A stretch of DNA of 51,089 nt from an uncultured Alphaproteobacteria bacterium (GTDB taxonomy: Bacteria > Pseudomonadota > Alphaproteobacteria > HIMB59 > GCA-002718135). Position 1 is the stretch's first letter. Every line of letters starts with the position of its first letter. The translations under genes were made by a program, and so were the position numbers. Below, one piece after another: positions 38,887 through 47,322 of this stretch. Under the pieces are notes generated by a model. The model saw only the letters and a program-made list of their open reading frames with translations, was not told where the DNA came from and searched no databases. The DNA is taken from NCBI GenBank assembly GCA_902561355.1, contig CACEPG010000006.1:1-51089 (forward strand). The letters run 5' to 3'.

Positions 38887-39627
38887 TTGAAAAAGAAAAA
38901 AAGATTAGATCAAATTTTAGTTGAAAGAGGATCAGCTGGAACTAGAGCTAAAGCTCAAGCAATAATTATGTCAGGCGAAGTCTATGTTGAAGGTAAGCAA
39001 ATTTTAAAAAGTGGTTTAAGTTTTTTAGAAAATTCAAAAATTATAATTAAAGATAAGAATAAAGAATGGGTTTCAAGGGGATCATATAAACTTTTAAAAG
39101 CTTTAGATAATTTTGATATAAATATTGAAAATAAGATTTGCCTAGATCTTGGTTCCTCAACAGGTGGTTTTACCCATGTTCTTCTTAGCAACAAAGCAAA
39201 AAAAATATATGCAGTAGATGTTGGTACTAATCAATTACATGAAAAATTATTAAATGAAAAAAAAATTATAAGTATTGAAAAAACTAATGCTAGATATCTA
39301 AATAGAAAATTAATTACTGATAATATTGATATTATAGTTTGTGATGTAAGTTTTATAAGTGTCAAAAAAATTATTAAACCAAACCTTTGTTTTTTAAAAA
39401 ATAATTCTATAATTATAATTTTAATAAAACCTCAGTTTGAAGCAAATAAAAAAGAAATTAAAAAAGGCGTTGTAAGAGATCCTAATATACATAATAGAAT
39501 TTGTGAAGATATAAAAACCTGGTTAATAAATGAATGCAAATCAAAGATAGTAGGATTAGTTGAAAGTCCTATTAAAGGACCAAAAGGGAATATAGAATTT
39601 TTAGTTGTCGCTAAATATTATAAATAA
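38887..39627 (+). CDS. tlyA: TlyA family rRNA (cytidine-2'-O)-methyltransferase
   Basis: A 246-residue protein with an N-terminal S4 domain (RLDQILVERGSAGTRAKAQAIIMSGEVYVEG) and a FtsJ-like SAM domain with LDLGSSTGGFTHVLL from 86, then VCDVSFISVKKI and LIKPQFEA. Family members 2'-O-methylate ribosomal RNA; some were described as hemolysins. The start is TTG at 38887, 3 bases after the dxs stop; no ATG precedes the S4 domain. The 3' end overlaps convergent aroC by 10 bases. Confidence 0.95.
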   Translation: MKKKKRLDQILVERGSAGTRAKAQAIIMSGEVYVEGKQILKSGLSFLENSKIIIKDKNKEWVSRGSYKLLKALDNFDINIENKICLDLGSSTGGFTHVLLSNKAKKIYAVDVGTNQLHEKLLNEKKIISIEKTNARYLNRKLITDNIDIIVCDVSFISVKKIIKPNLCFLKNNSIIIILIKPQFEANKKEIKKGVVRDPNIHNRICEDIKTWLINECKSKIVGLVESPIKGPKGNIEFLVVAKYYK

Positions 39628-40688
39628 CGTAAACAATGATCTGCAATTGTTGTTGCCATCATTGCTTCACCAACAGGCACGGCTCTAATTCCTACACAGG
39701 GATCGTGACGACCTTTTGTTGAAATAGTTGTTTTTTTTAAATTAGTAGTAATTGTTTTCCTTTTAGTAATAATAGAACTAGTTGGTTTTACAACAAATCT
39801 ACATATAATTTCTTGACCAGTTGTTATTCCACCTAGTACTCCACCATTATTATTAGAATAAAAAAAAGGTTTATTATTTTTAACCCCCATCTCGTCAACA
39901 TTAGAAATTCCACTTTCATAAACACTATTAAATCCATTTCCAATTTCAACACCTTTTACTGCATTAATCGTCATCATAGCCTTGGCAATATCAGAGTCAA
40001 ATTTTTCATATACAGGTTCTCCAAGTCCTGCCGGTATACCTGAGGCACGGATTTCAATTATCGCACCTAAAGACGAACCTTCTTTTCTAGCTTTAACAAT
40101 TAATTCTTTCCATTGATTTAAAACTTTTTTATCTGGGCAAAATAATTCATTTTTTAATATAAATTTATCATCCCAATTTTCATAATTTATTTTTATGTTT
40201 CCAATCTGAACTAGAGCACCAATAATATTCGATTTTTTTTTTGTTTTTAGATCAATAACTTTTCTAGCAACAGCGCCTGCAGCAACCCTTACAGCTGTTT
40301 CTCGCGCACTTGATCTGCCTCCACCTCTATAATCTCTAATTCCATATTTTTTCCAATATGTGTAGTCTGCATGACCTGGTCTAAATTTATTTTTAATTTC
40401 TAAATAGTCTTTAGAACGATGATCCTCATTATAAATTATAAGAGATATAGGATGACCAGTTGTTAAGCCTTGAAAAACTCCAGATAAAATTTCAATTTTA
40501 TCAGATTCTTTTCTTTGAGTTGTATATTTATTTTTACCTGGTTTTCTTTTGTCTAAAAAATTTTGTATATAAGTTTCAGACAATTTAATTTTTGAAGGAA
40601 CCCCATCAATAACACAGCCGATTGCTTTGCCATGACTTTCCCCCCAAGAGTTGAAAGTAAAATATTTACCTATAGAATTAGAACTCAT
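39618..40688 (-). CDS. aroC: chorismate synthase
   Basis: A 356-residue FMN-dependent enzyme, the last step of the shikimate pathway. SWGESHGKAIGCVIDGVPS at the N-terminus, RPGHADYTYWKKYGIRDYRGGGRSSARETA and GRHDPCVGIRAVPVGEAM at the C-terminus are the three family signatures. Length is normal. The start codon shares one base with the end of fabI; aroC after fabI is a frequent alphaproteobacterial pair. Confidence 0.98.
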   Translation of the reverse strand: MSSNSIGKYFTFNSWGESHGKAIGCVIDGVPSKIKLSETYIQNFLDKRKPGKNKYTTQRKESDKIEILSGVFQGLTTGHPISLIIYNEDHRSKDYLEIKNKFRPGHADYTYWKKYGIRDYRGGGRSSARETAVRVAAGAVARKVIDLKTKKKSNIIGALVQIGNIKINYENWDDKFILKNELFCPDKKVLNQWKELIVKARKEGSSLGAIIEIRASGIPAGLGEPVYEKFDSDIAKAMMTINAVKGVEIGNGFNSVYESGISNVDEMGVKNNKPFFYSNNNGGVLGGITTGQEIICRFVVKPTSSIITKRKTITTNLKKTTISTKGRHDPCVGIRAVPVGEAMMATTIADHCLRYL

Positions 40689-41512
40689 TATTTATTTTTT
40701 TCAAATTCACTAAGTAGCTCAGAAACTTTTCCTGCTTCATCTACTGCAAGCATTCCTACAGTATGATAACCACAATCAACATGTTGAATTTCGCCAGTAA
40801 CAGCACTACCAAGATCACTCAGTAAGTATAGAGCAGAATTACCCACATCTAATTGGTTGACATTTCTTTTAAGAGGAGCATTTAACTCATTCCATTTTAG
40901 TATAAATCTAAAATCACCAATACCAGAAGCAGCAAGAGTTTTTATTGGTCCAGCACTTATTGCATTAACTCTTACTTTTTTTTCACCTAAATCCACTGCT
41001 AAATATCTCACACTTGCTTCTAACGCAGCTTTAGCAACACCCATTACATTGTAATGAGGCATTACTTGCTCTGAACCATAATATGTAAGAGTAAGAATTG
41101 ATCCCCCTTCGTTCATCATTGGTTCAGCTAATCGACATGCTTCAGTAAAAGAATAACAAGATATATGCATAGTTTGATTAAAATTTTCTTGAGATGTATT
41201 ATAGTACTTTCCTCTTAACTCATCTTTATCTGAAAATCCTATAGCATGGACTAAGAAATCAATATTATTCCATTCACTTTTTAATTTATTAAAAGCAGAC
41301 TTCATACTTTCTGAGTCTGAAACATCGCAGGGTATTAAGATATCAGATTTGATTGAATTTGCTAATGGCTCCACTCTTTTTTTAAGTGCATCACCTTGAT
41401 AGGTTAAGGCAATTGAAGCACCTTCTTTCGCTAAAGTTTGAGTTATTCCCCAGGCAATAGAACGATCATTAGCTACGCCCATTATTAAACCTTTTTTTCC
41501 TTGCATTAACAT
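40688..41512 (-). CDS. fabI: enoyl-[acyl-carrier-protein] reductase FabI
   Basis: A 274-residue NADH-dependent SDR enzyme of fatty-acid synthesis. GVANDRSIAWGI lies at 12-23. The catalytic Tyr154 and Lys161 (YNVMGVAK) and the upstream Tyr144 match the FabI Y-x6-K triad. A second ATG at residue 3 could also serve as start. It is divergent from pdxH across 67 bases, in which a TATAAT on the minus strand may be its -10 box, though no good -35 was found. Confidence 0.96.
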   Translation of the reverse strand: MLMQGKKGLIMGVANDRSIAWGITQTLAKEGASIALTYQGDALKKRVEPLANSIKSDILIPCDVSDSESMKSAFNKLKSEWNNIDFLVHAIGFSDKDELRGKYYNTSQENFNQTMHISCYSFTEACRLAEPMMNEGGSILTLTYYGSEQVMPHYNVMGVAKAALEASVRYLAVDLGEKKVRVNAISAGPIKTLAASGIGDFRFILKWNELNAPLKRNVNQLDVGNSALYLLSDLGSAVTGEIQHVDCGYHTVGMLAVDEAGKVSELLSEFEKNK

Positions 41513-41579
41513 GTAATTTTTTATGTTTTTTATTATTATTAAGATTATATATACAAGTTAACACTTAAATTAACTAAAA

Positions 41580-42185
41580 ATGTTCGATAATCATAATTTA
41601 ATTCCAGTTAATGTAAATCCAATTGATTTATTCAAAAAATGGTTTGTTGCATCAAGCAAATCTGAGGTAAATGACCCAAATGCTATGACTCTTTCTACTG
41701 TATCTAAAAATAACAAGCCTAGTTCAAGAATAGTATTACTAAAATCTTATGATGAAAAGGGATTTGTATTTTATACAAACTCAAATAGTAGAAAAGGCAA
41801 GTCTATTAGTTCTAATAGTTTTGTTTCTTTAAATTTTCATTGGAAATCTAAAAAAAGACAGATAAGAATTGAAGGTGTAGTAAGAATAATAAATTCAAAT
41901 GTTGCTGATAAATATTTTAATTCACGGCCAAGAGAAAGTAAGATTGGTGCTTGGGCTTCAAAACAATCAAGCAAGCTTTTAGATAGATCTGAACTTAATA
42001 AAAGATTTGTTGAAGTAAAAAAAAAATATAATAATTTGTCTATACCTCGACCTCCGTATTGGAATGGATATTCGGTAAAACCAAACTTAATTGAATTTTG
42101 GCAAGAAATGCAATATAGATTACATGATAGAGTTGTTTTTAAAAAAATTAAAAATGAATGGAAATCAACAAGGCTATTTCCATAA
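41580..42185 (+). CDS. pdxH: pyridoxamine 5'-phosphate oxidase
   Basis: A 201-residue FMN enzyme that makes pyridoxal phosphate. Recognisable stretches are AMTLSTVSKNNKPSSRIVLLKSYDEKGFVFYTNSNSRKG, FHWKSKKRQIRIEGVV, SRPRESKIGAWASKQS and the C-terminal RPPYWNGYSVKPNLIEFWQ with RLHDR. Length is normal. It is a single gene between divergent fabI and the convergent nucleotidyltransferase gene. pdxH next to fabI is common in alphaproteobacteria. Confidence 0.97.
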   Translation: MFDNHNLIPVNVNPIDLFKKWFVASSKSEVNDPNAMTLSTVSKNNKPSSRIVLLKSYDEKGFVFYTNSNSRKGKSISSNSFVSLNFHWKSKKRQIRIEGVVRIINSNVADKYFNSRPRESKIGAWASKQSSKLLDRSELNKRFVEVKKKYNNLSIPRPPYWNGYSVKPNLIEFWQEMQYRLHDRVVFKKIKNEWKSTRLFP

Positions 42186-42187
42186 AA

Positions 42188-42616
42188 TTATTCCTTCCAT
42201 TTTTTAAGTATCCAAGAGCTAGAATTAGATTTGTCATTTCCGCCTACACCCCAAAGTGTTTCAATTTTGTTGTCTTCACAAAATTTTAGTTCAAGGGTAT
42301 TTTTACTATCTCTATCTCCTCCATTTGCAAATTTTATTTTATGATTTTTATATTTAACTATTGCTTTTTTTATTCCATCGATACAAGATTTATCATTGTC
42401 ATCAAATTCTAAGACATCAATTACATTTTTTATACTTTCCATAATTATTTTTCTTTCATTTATAGGTAGAAAAGCTTTACCTTTTTTATTACGAAGCCAA
42501 GTATCAGAATTTAATAAAACTACAATTTTACCATGAAGACTTGCTTCAGAAATAAGCTTTATATGACCACTATGAATAGGATCAAATCCCCCACTAACTA
42601 AAACAATATTAGGCAT
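42188..42616 (-). CDS. cytidylyltransferase-like nucleotidyltransferase
   Basis: A 142-residue protein of the HxGH nucleotidyltransferase superfamily: SGGFDPIHSGHIKLISEA with HSGH at 15-18. It continues VLLNSDTWLRNKKGKAFLPINERKIIMESI, as in RfaE domain II and TagD-type enzymes, and has a FANGGDRDS stretch near the ISSSK-like loop region. The substrate could be a heptose- or glycerol-phosphate, or another sugar phosphate; sequence alone does not decide. It overlaps pyrE by 8 bases and is the last gene of the run from tauE. Confidence 0.8.
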   Translation of the reverse strand: MPNIVLVSGGFDPIHSGHIKLISEASLHGKIVVLLNSDTWLRNKKGKAFLPINERKIIMESIKNVIDVLEFDDNDKSCIDGIKKAIVKYKNHKIKFANGGDRDSKNTLELKFCEDNKIETLWGVGGNDKSNSSSWILKKWKE

Positions 42617-43244
42617 TTTCTTGTCTCCACTTATTAGGGTTTGATAAAAAAAATTTTAAAGTTTCTATATCTTTTTCATCAAAAATTTTTTTCGTTTCTA
42701 TTACTTTAATTATATCCTTCCAAGTACACAAAGAATGAATATTTACATTAAGTTTTGAAAGTTCTAAATCTCTAAAATCAAAAATATTATAATAAAAAAT
42801 TACAAAAATATCTTTAACTTTTAATCCAGCTTTTCTCATAGCTTCAACAAATAATATTTTGCTTCCTCCATCAGTTGCTAAATCTTCAATTAATATAGTT
42901 AGATCATTCTTTTTAAATTTTCCCTCAATTTGCTGATTAATTCCAAACCCTTTAGACTTTTTTCTAACATAAATCATAGGTTTGTTAGTTTTTTCAGCAA
43001 TGAAAGCTGCATAAGGTATTCCTGCTGTTTCTCCTCCAGCAACTAAATCAAAATTTAATTTATTTTTTTTGAAATAATTAATTATTTTATTATTTATAAT
43101 ATCTCTTTCTTTAACAAAAGAAATTATTTTTCTACAATCAACATAAACAGGACTTTTTAGACCAGATGTTAGAGTAAAATGATTTTTAAAAGAAAATTTA
43201 ACTGACTCAATATTAATTAAAATTTCAGCAACTGATTCAGGCAT
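42609..43244 (-). CDS. pyrE: orotate phosphoribosyltransferase
   Basis: A 211-residue type I phosphoribosyltransferase in UMP synthesis. FTLTSGLKSPVYVDCRKIISF at the N-terminus, VAGGETAGIPYAAFIAEKTNKPMIYVRKKSKGFG in the middle and the PRPP loop LIEDLATDGGSK follow the PyrE pattern. It directly abuts the upstream stress-protein gene and overlaps the nucleotidyltransferase gene. Confidence 0.94.
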   Translation of the reverse strand: MPESVAEILINIESVKFSFKNHFTLTSGLKSPVYVDCRKIISFVKERDIINNKIINYFKKNKLNFDLVAGGETAGIPYAAFIAEKTNKPMIYVRKKSKGFGINQQIEGKFKKNDLTILIEDLATDGGSKILFVEAMRKAGLKVKDIFVIFYYNIFDFRDLELSKLNVNIHSLCTWKDIIKVIETKKIFDEKDIETLKFFLSNPNKWRQENA

Positions 43245-43718
43245 TTAAGTTATTTGAGCTATATGCTCAATAGAAAAATTTCCTGGAACAATCATTATTG
43301 GAACTCTTATATTTGTTATCTCGTTAGTAACTAAAGAATTAATAATTGGACCAGGGCTTTTATCTTTTGGATCAGAACTTGCTGCTAAAACTAATACATT
43401 AATATTCTTCTCTTCTTCAATCAATTTCTTTAGTTCAGCAATCGTTTCACCTTCACGCATAGATAATGCAGGTAAATCTCCAGTTTTTTCTTTTACTATA
43501 TCAGCTGCTTTTTGAAGAGTTTTTTCAGCTTCTTCTCGTGCTTCATTTTTCATTATTTCTGTAACACCTTGGGTAGTCAAAACATCAAGAGGTTGAATAA
43601 ATGTAGCAATTATAATTTTGCGCCCAGTTTTTTTTGATCTAGCACAAGCATATTCTAAAGCTATATTCATTTCTGGTGAATTGTCTGCAATAACTAAAAT
43701 ATAACGATTTTTACTCAT
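43245..43718 (-). CDS. universal stress protein (UspA) family
   Basis: A 157-residue UspA-fold protein: ILVIADNSPEMNIALEYACARSKKTGRKIIIATFI at the start and the ATP-binding-type C-terminal half NVLVLAASSDPKDKSPGPIINSLV followed by IMIVPG. The family responds to stress or binds nucleotides. It begins one base before the end of the TIGR02186 gene, with a strong Shine-Dalgarno built from that gene's last codons. USP genes commonly accompany TIGR02186 and TauE genes in alphaproteobacteria. Confidence 0.88.
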   Translation of the reverse strand: MSKNRYILVIADNSPEMNIALEYACARSKKTGRKIIIATFIQPLDVLTTQGVTEIMKNEAREEAEKTLQKAADIVKEKTGDLPALSMREGETIAELKKLIEEEKNINVLVLAASSDPKDKSPGPIINSLVTNEITNIRVPIMIVPGNFSIEHIAQIT

Positions 43719-44461
43719 TAGGACCTCCTAAATAATGTAGCAGCTAACAATCCAGATATTATAGCAAAAATAATTGTAAACAAACCATATGCAGCAGAAT
43801 GATTGTGGGCAAAATTATAAATTTTACTTCCAATTCCTGATTTTTCTATAATTATCATTTTATCATCTCTTTCTGTAATTATATTATTATTTATTTGATA
43901 AACACTAACAATATATTGACCAGGTATTGAATTAGGTGGGAAAAAAACCCTTGTTTGAAAAAGTTTATCATTAATATTTTTAATTTCATATTCCTTAAAA
44001 AAATTTTTATTTTTTTTTAATCTTACAAAATTTTTTTTCCAAATATTTTGTGAGTCATTTGATATAAAATTTCTGTTTGATATTTTATTTTCAAGAACAT
44101 AGTCAAAACTAAGCTCTTCTTTAATTAAAGTTGATATAGGCAAAATATTCTCAATTTTTGATGAAGCTGCTATAAAGAAAGAACTTGGAATATTTTCATA
44201 TGTAATATGTTTTGTATTGAACCAAAACCCAAATCTTCGTTCTTTTTTTTGAATTTTTGAATTTTTCAATGGTCCTTTTATTGTTAAAATTGTTTCTTTA
44301 TTGTCTTCTAAAATACCAAAAATTATAATTTCTTTACCAGTAAAATTAGTGTTAATTTTAATTTTATTTTCAGATAAATCAAAATAAGTTTCTTTTGCAT
44401 AGGCAAAATTAAATTTATTAAAAAAAATAATTATTATTACTATGGATTTAAAAATATTCAT
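43718..44461 (-). CDS. TIGR02186 family (Alph_Pro_TM) membrane-anchored protein
   Basis: A 247-residue protein with an N-terminal signal segment (IVIIIIFFNKFNFAYA) and a C-terminal membrane helix (about 222-244, GLFTIIFAIISGLLAATLFRR), so most of it is periplasmic. The pattern NTNFTGKEIIIFGILED, TIKGP and FFPPNSIPGQYIVSVY is that of TIGR02186, a family largely limited to alphaproteobacteria. It is usually found near TauE/SafE sulfite or sulfonate exporters, as here, and probably helps that transporter. It is co-directional with the TauE gene through one intervening membrane gene. Confidence 0.85.
   Translation of the reverse strand: MNIFKSIVIIIIFFNKFNFAYAKETYFDLSENKIKINTNFTGKEIIIFGILEDNKETILTIKGPLKNSKIQKKERRFGFWFNTKHITYENIPSSFFIAASSKIENILPISTLIKEELSFDYVLENKISNRNFISNDSQNIWKKNFVRLKKNKNFFKEYEIKNINDKLFQTRVFFPPNSIPGQYIVSVYQINNNIITERDDKMIIIEKSGIGSKIYNFAHNHSAAYGLFTIIFAIISGLLAATLFRRS
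43719..43728 (-). promoter_or_regulatory. Shine-Dalgarno of the USP gene inside the TIGR02186 gene
   Basis: The minus strand reads AGGAGGTCCTAATG. The GGAGGT (43728-43723) is encoded by the last two Arg codons (AGG AGG) and Ser codon of the upstream gene, 4 bases before the ATG. It is one of the few full-strength sites in the window and implies coupled translation. Confidence 0.8.
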
Positions 44462-44905
44462 TTATATTTTATTTTCTTCATATTTAAAATTTTCAGATTT
44501 TTTTATTTTATTAAAAAAAATATTTTTTTCTATTAACATTCCCAAAATTGCAAATATAAGAATTATTAATAGGGATATTTGTGAAATCTGTTCATCAATA
44601 ATTAATGAATTTTTTTGATAAACCATATAAGTAGGTAATACAAAAGTTAATATAAAAAATACTATAAATAAAAAATTATTTTTTTCATTTTTAATTATGT
44701 GAATATTATTAGATTTAATCACTTGCCAGTAAATTAATTTTAAAAGGTTTGATAAAATTAAAATAATTATTGTTGTTTTGATACTAATAATCTCAAAAGT
44801 ATCAAAATAATAATTTAAATTAAATAAAGTTAAAGATAATAATATAAGTGCGTTGCTAAAATATAATAAAATTTTATAAAATAAAAATGATTTATTTTTT
44901 ATCAT
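44462..44905 (-). CDS. four-helix membrane protein between tauE and TIGR02186 gene
   Basis: A 147-residue, very hydrophobic protein that I do not recognise. Four membrane helices are visible (about 7-27, 36-55, 75-96 and 107-128), with a Lys/Glu-rich tail (KKSENFKYEENKI). It overlaps the TauE gene by ATGA and is adjacent to the TIGR02186 gene, so it is part of the same unit. No charged pattern inside the helices suggests a transporter on its own. A partner of the TauE permease is the simplest guess. Confidence 0.7.
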   Translation of the reverse strand: MIKNKSFLFYKILLYFSNALILLSLTLFNLNYYFDTFEIISIKTTIIILILSNLLKLIYWQVIKSNNIHIIKNEKNNFLFIVFFILTFVLPTYMVYQKNSLIIDEQISQISLLIILIFAILGMLIEKNIFFNKIKKSENFKYEENKI

Positions 44906-45816
44906 AATATTGAAGTAGTAAATAATTCACTTGGTTTTAAAATTAAATCAGTAAAAATTTTACCACAGACAAGTAAAACTAAAATTGCCAATATGCCTCT
45001 TAAATACTCTGCTTTTAGTCTTGAGCCAATAATTACTCCTATCTGCGCACCTATTACACCCCCAAATATCATTAAAGCTGATAAAACTATATCTACAGTT
45101 TGATTTAAATAAGATTGAAAGAATGTTGAATTAGCAGTTACAAAAATAATCTGAAATAAAGATGTGCCAACCACGACATTTGTTGACATGCCTAAGATAT
45201 AAACCATAGCAGGTATCATTATAAAACCACCACCAACACCCATCATTGCAGATAATATGCCAACAAAAAACCCAATTAATAGCGGAGGTATTGCGCTAAT
45301 ATAAAGTTTTGATCTATGAAATCTGATTTTAAAAGGTAGGCCATGAATCCAAGAATGTTGATGAAGTTTTGTTCTTATTGCTGATGTAGTTTTATAATTT
45401 TTTATTGTTGTTCTGGCACTTTCAAAAGCCATACTAAAACCAATAAAACCAAGAAAAATTAAAAAAAGCAATTGTATTACTATATCTATTTGACCATAGC
45501 TTTTAAGAACTTTAAAAAGGTTAACGCCTAGAGTTGATCCTAAAACACCGCCAAAAAGTAAAAATAATCCCATCTTAAAGTCTACATTCTTTTTTCTCCA
45601 ATGAGCAATTACGCCAGAAACAGAAGAAGCAAGAACATGCGGTGCTTCAGAACCAACTGCTACAACTGGTGGAATACCTAGAAAAATTAGTAAAGGAGTC
45701 ATTAAAAAACCACCGCCAACACCAAAAAGACCTGATAAGGCTCCTACAAGCATACCTATAGAAACAATTAATAAAATATTTACATTCATTTCTGCTATTG
45801 GGAGATAAATGGACAT
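44902..45816 (-). CDS. TauE/SafE family sulfite/organosulfonate exporter
   Basis: A 304-residue membrane permease with the repeated TauE/SafE motif: GALSGLFGVGGGFLMTPLLIFLGIPPVVAVGSEAPHV in the first half and GILSAMMGVGGGFIMIPAMVYILGMSTNVVVGTSLFQ in the second. A cytoplasmic insert around HSWIHGLPFKIRFHRS occurs between them. Such proteins export sulfite or related anions. It is the first gene of the unit with the small membrane protein, TIGR02186 protein, USP and pyrE. Substrate is inferred from family only. Confidence 0.92.
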   Translation of the reverse strand: MSIYLPIAEMNVNILLIVSIGMLVGALSGLFGVGGGFLMTPLLIFLGIPPVVAVGSEAPHVLASSVSGVIAHWRKKNVDFKMGLFLLFGGVLGSTLGVNLFKVLKSYGQIDIVIQLLFLIFLGFIGFSMAFESARTTIKNYKTTSAIRTKLHQHSWIHGLPFKIRFHRSKLYISAIPPLLIGFFVGILSAMMGVGGGFIMIPAMVYILGMSTNVVVGTSLFQIIFVTANSTFFQSYLNQTVDIVLSALMIFGGVIGAQIGVIIGSRLKAEYLRGILAILVLLVCGKIFTDLILKPSELFTTSIL

Positions 45817-45865
45817 ATATTTTTTATAATATTTTATCTGCTCATTATCCAGATTAAAATTTTAT

Positions 45866-46489
45866 TTATTTAATTAAGTTATTTTCAATATCAGCAGCTT
45901 TATTTAAGTCATTAATTGTGTTTATATTAAAAAAATTATCAAAATTATTACTCTCAAAGTCTACAAACTTATAATTATGTTTTATTACCCAATCCATTAT
46001 TTTTCTATTTCTTCCATTTAAATAGTTTTTTAGATCATTAATAAGGCTTACATTCCACATACCTACTACTGGATGGAGTTTTTGATCACATCGGGCAATA
46101 AATATTTGTTTAGATTCATCATAATTTGATAAAAAATTTTCAAGTAAATTATTTGGTAAAAAAGGAGTATCTGAAGGTACAGTAAATATCCAATACTTAT
46201 TTGGATGTTTTTTTATTAACCAATTCATTGATGCATATATTCCGGCTAAAGGACCTTTAAAATCTTTTTCAAGATCAGGGATAATTAAATAATTTTTATT
46301 TATAAATTTTTCATCTGAAAAGTTTGTATTAATTACGATGTCTATTTTATTTGTTTTGAGGTTAGATTCTATTCTCTCAAAAATTGATTTATTATTAAAC
46401 TTAGCAAAAGTTTTAAATCCACCCCCAAATCTTTTTGATAATCCTCCAGCTAATATTACAAAAATAATCTTATTTTTATTTATACTCAA
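45866..46489 (-). CDS. mobA: molybdenum cofactor guanylyltransferase
   Basis: A 207-residue protein with the MobA start VILAGGLSKRFGGGFKTFAKFNNKSIFERI, the DLEKDFKGPLAGIYASMNWL segment and SDTPFLP. It adds GMP to molybdopterin to form the bis-MGD type cofactor used by formate dehydrogenases. The TTG start at 46487-46489 is supported by a GGAGAG Shine-Dalgarno 7 bases upstream and overlaps fdhD. It is part of the formate dehydrogenase support genes. Confidence 0.9.
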   Translation of the reverse strand: MSINKNKIIFVILAGGLSKRFGGGFKTFAKFNNKSIFERIESNLKTNKIDIVINTNFSDEKFINKNYLIIPDLEKDFKGPLAGIYASMNWLIKKHPNKYWIFTVPSDTPFLPNNLLENFLSNYDESKQIFIARCDQKLHPVVGMWNVSLINDLKNYLNGRNRKIMDWVIKHNYKFVDFESNNFDNFFNINTINDLNKAADIENNLIK

Positions 46490-47294
46490 TTCTATTCTCT
46501 CCAGCTAAAACTAAATATTTTTTACCTTTTGCCCTACCTATTAAAGTTAAATTAGTATTTCTTGCTAATTCTACACCCCATGATGTAAATCCTGATCTAG
46601 ATATAAGAATAGGCACACCCATTTTAACTGTTTTAATTACCATTTCACTTGTAAGACGACCTGTTGTATAAAAAAATTTATTTGATGCTCTAATTTTTTT
46701 TAAAAACATATACCCAGCAATTTTATCTACTGCATTGTGCCTACCAACATCTTCCATATAAATTATTGGGTTATTATTTTCAATTATTGCACAACCATGT
46801 ATTGCCCCTGTTTCTAGATATAAACTTGGAGTTAAATTAATTTTTTTTGAAATTTCGTATATCCATGAATGTTTTATTTTTTTTAATGACTTTAACTTTA
46901 TTTTCTTAATTTCATCATAGATATCTCCAAATACAGTACCTATTGCACAGCCACTTGTTGTAATTTTCTTTTGCAATTTTTTTTCATAATTAGTTTTTCT
47001 CCTAGTTCTAATTACGATTACATCCAAATCCTTATCAAATTCTATTTTTGTAATTTTATCATTTTTTTTTAACATATTTTGATTTAGCAAATATCCGATT
47101 GCTAAGTATTTTGGATGATCACCAATAGACATTAATGTTACAATTTCTTGATTATTTAAAAAAATTGTTAATGACTTTTCTTTAATAACCTTTGCTACAA
47201 TTTTTTTGTTATTTTCGTCATAACCAGATATTAATTTAGTCAATTTAGTATCTTTAGGTTTAGGAGCGACTAGATATTTTGCTTTTTTTGGCAT
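46476..47294 (-). CDS. fdhD: formate dehydrogenase accessory sulfurtransferase FdhD
   Basis: A 272-residue protein that passes sulfur to the Mo/W cofactor of formate dehydrogenase. I chose ATG 47292-47294 (MPKKAKYLVAPK) because the longer reading would run into the divergent tupB gene. Family marks are SIGDHPKYLAIGYLL, TTSGCAIGTVFGD, YMEDVGRHNAVDKIAGYM and GRLTSEMVIKTVKMGVPILISRSGFTSWGVELA. The E. coli active loop has CxxC (Cys121, Cys124); here only Cys116 remains in SGCAIG, as in some other proteobacterial forms. It is divergent from tupB, 28 bases apart. Confidence 0.92.
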   Translation of the reverse strand: MPKKAKYLVAPKPKDTKLTKLISGYDENNKKIVAKVIKEKSLTIFLNNQEIVTLMSIGDHPKYLAIGYLLNQNMLKKNDKITKIEFDKDLDVIVIRTRRKTNYEKKLQKKITTSGCAIGTVFGDIYDEIKKIKLKSLKKIKHSWIYEISKKINLTPSLYLETGAIHGCAIIENNNPIIYMEDVGRHNAVDKIAGYMFLKKIRASNKFFYTTGRLTSEMVIKTVKMGVPILISRSGFTSWGVELARNTNLTLIGRAKGKKYLVLAGENRIEYK

Positions 47295-47322
47295 ATTGTA
47301 AATAATAATAAATTTATAAATT

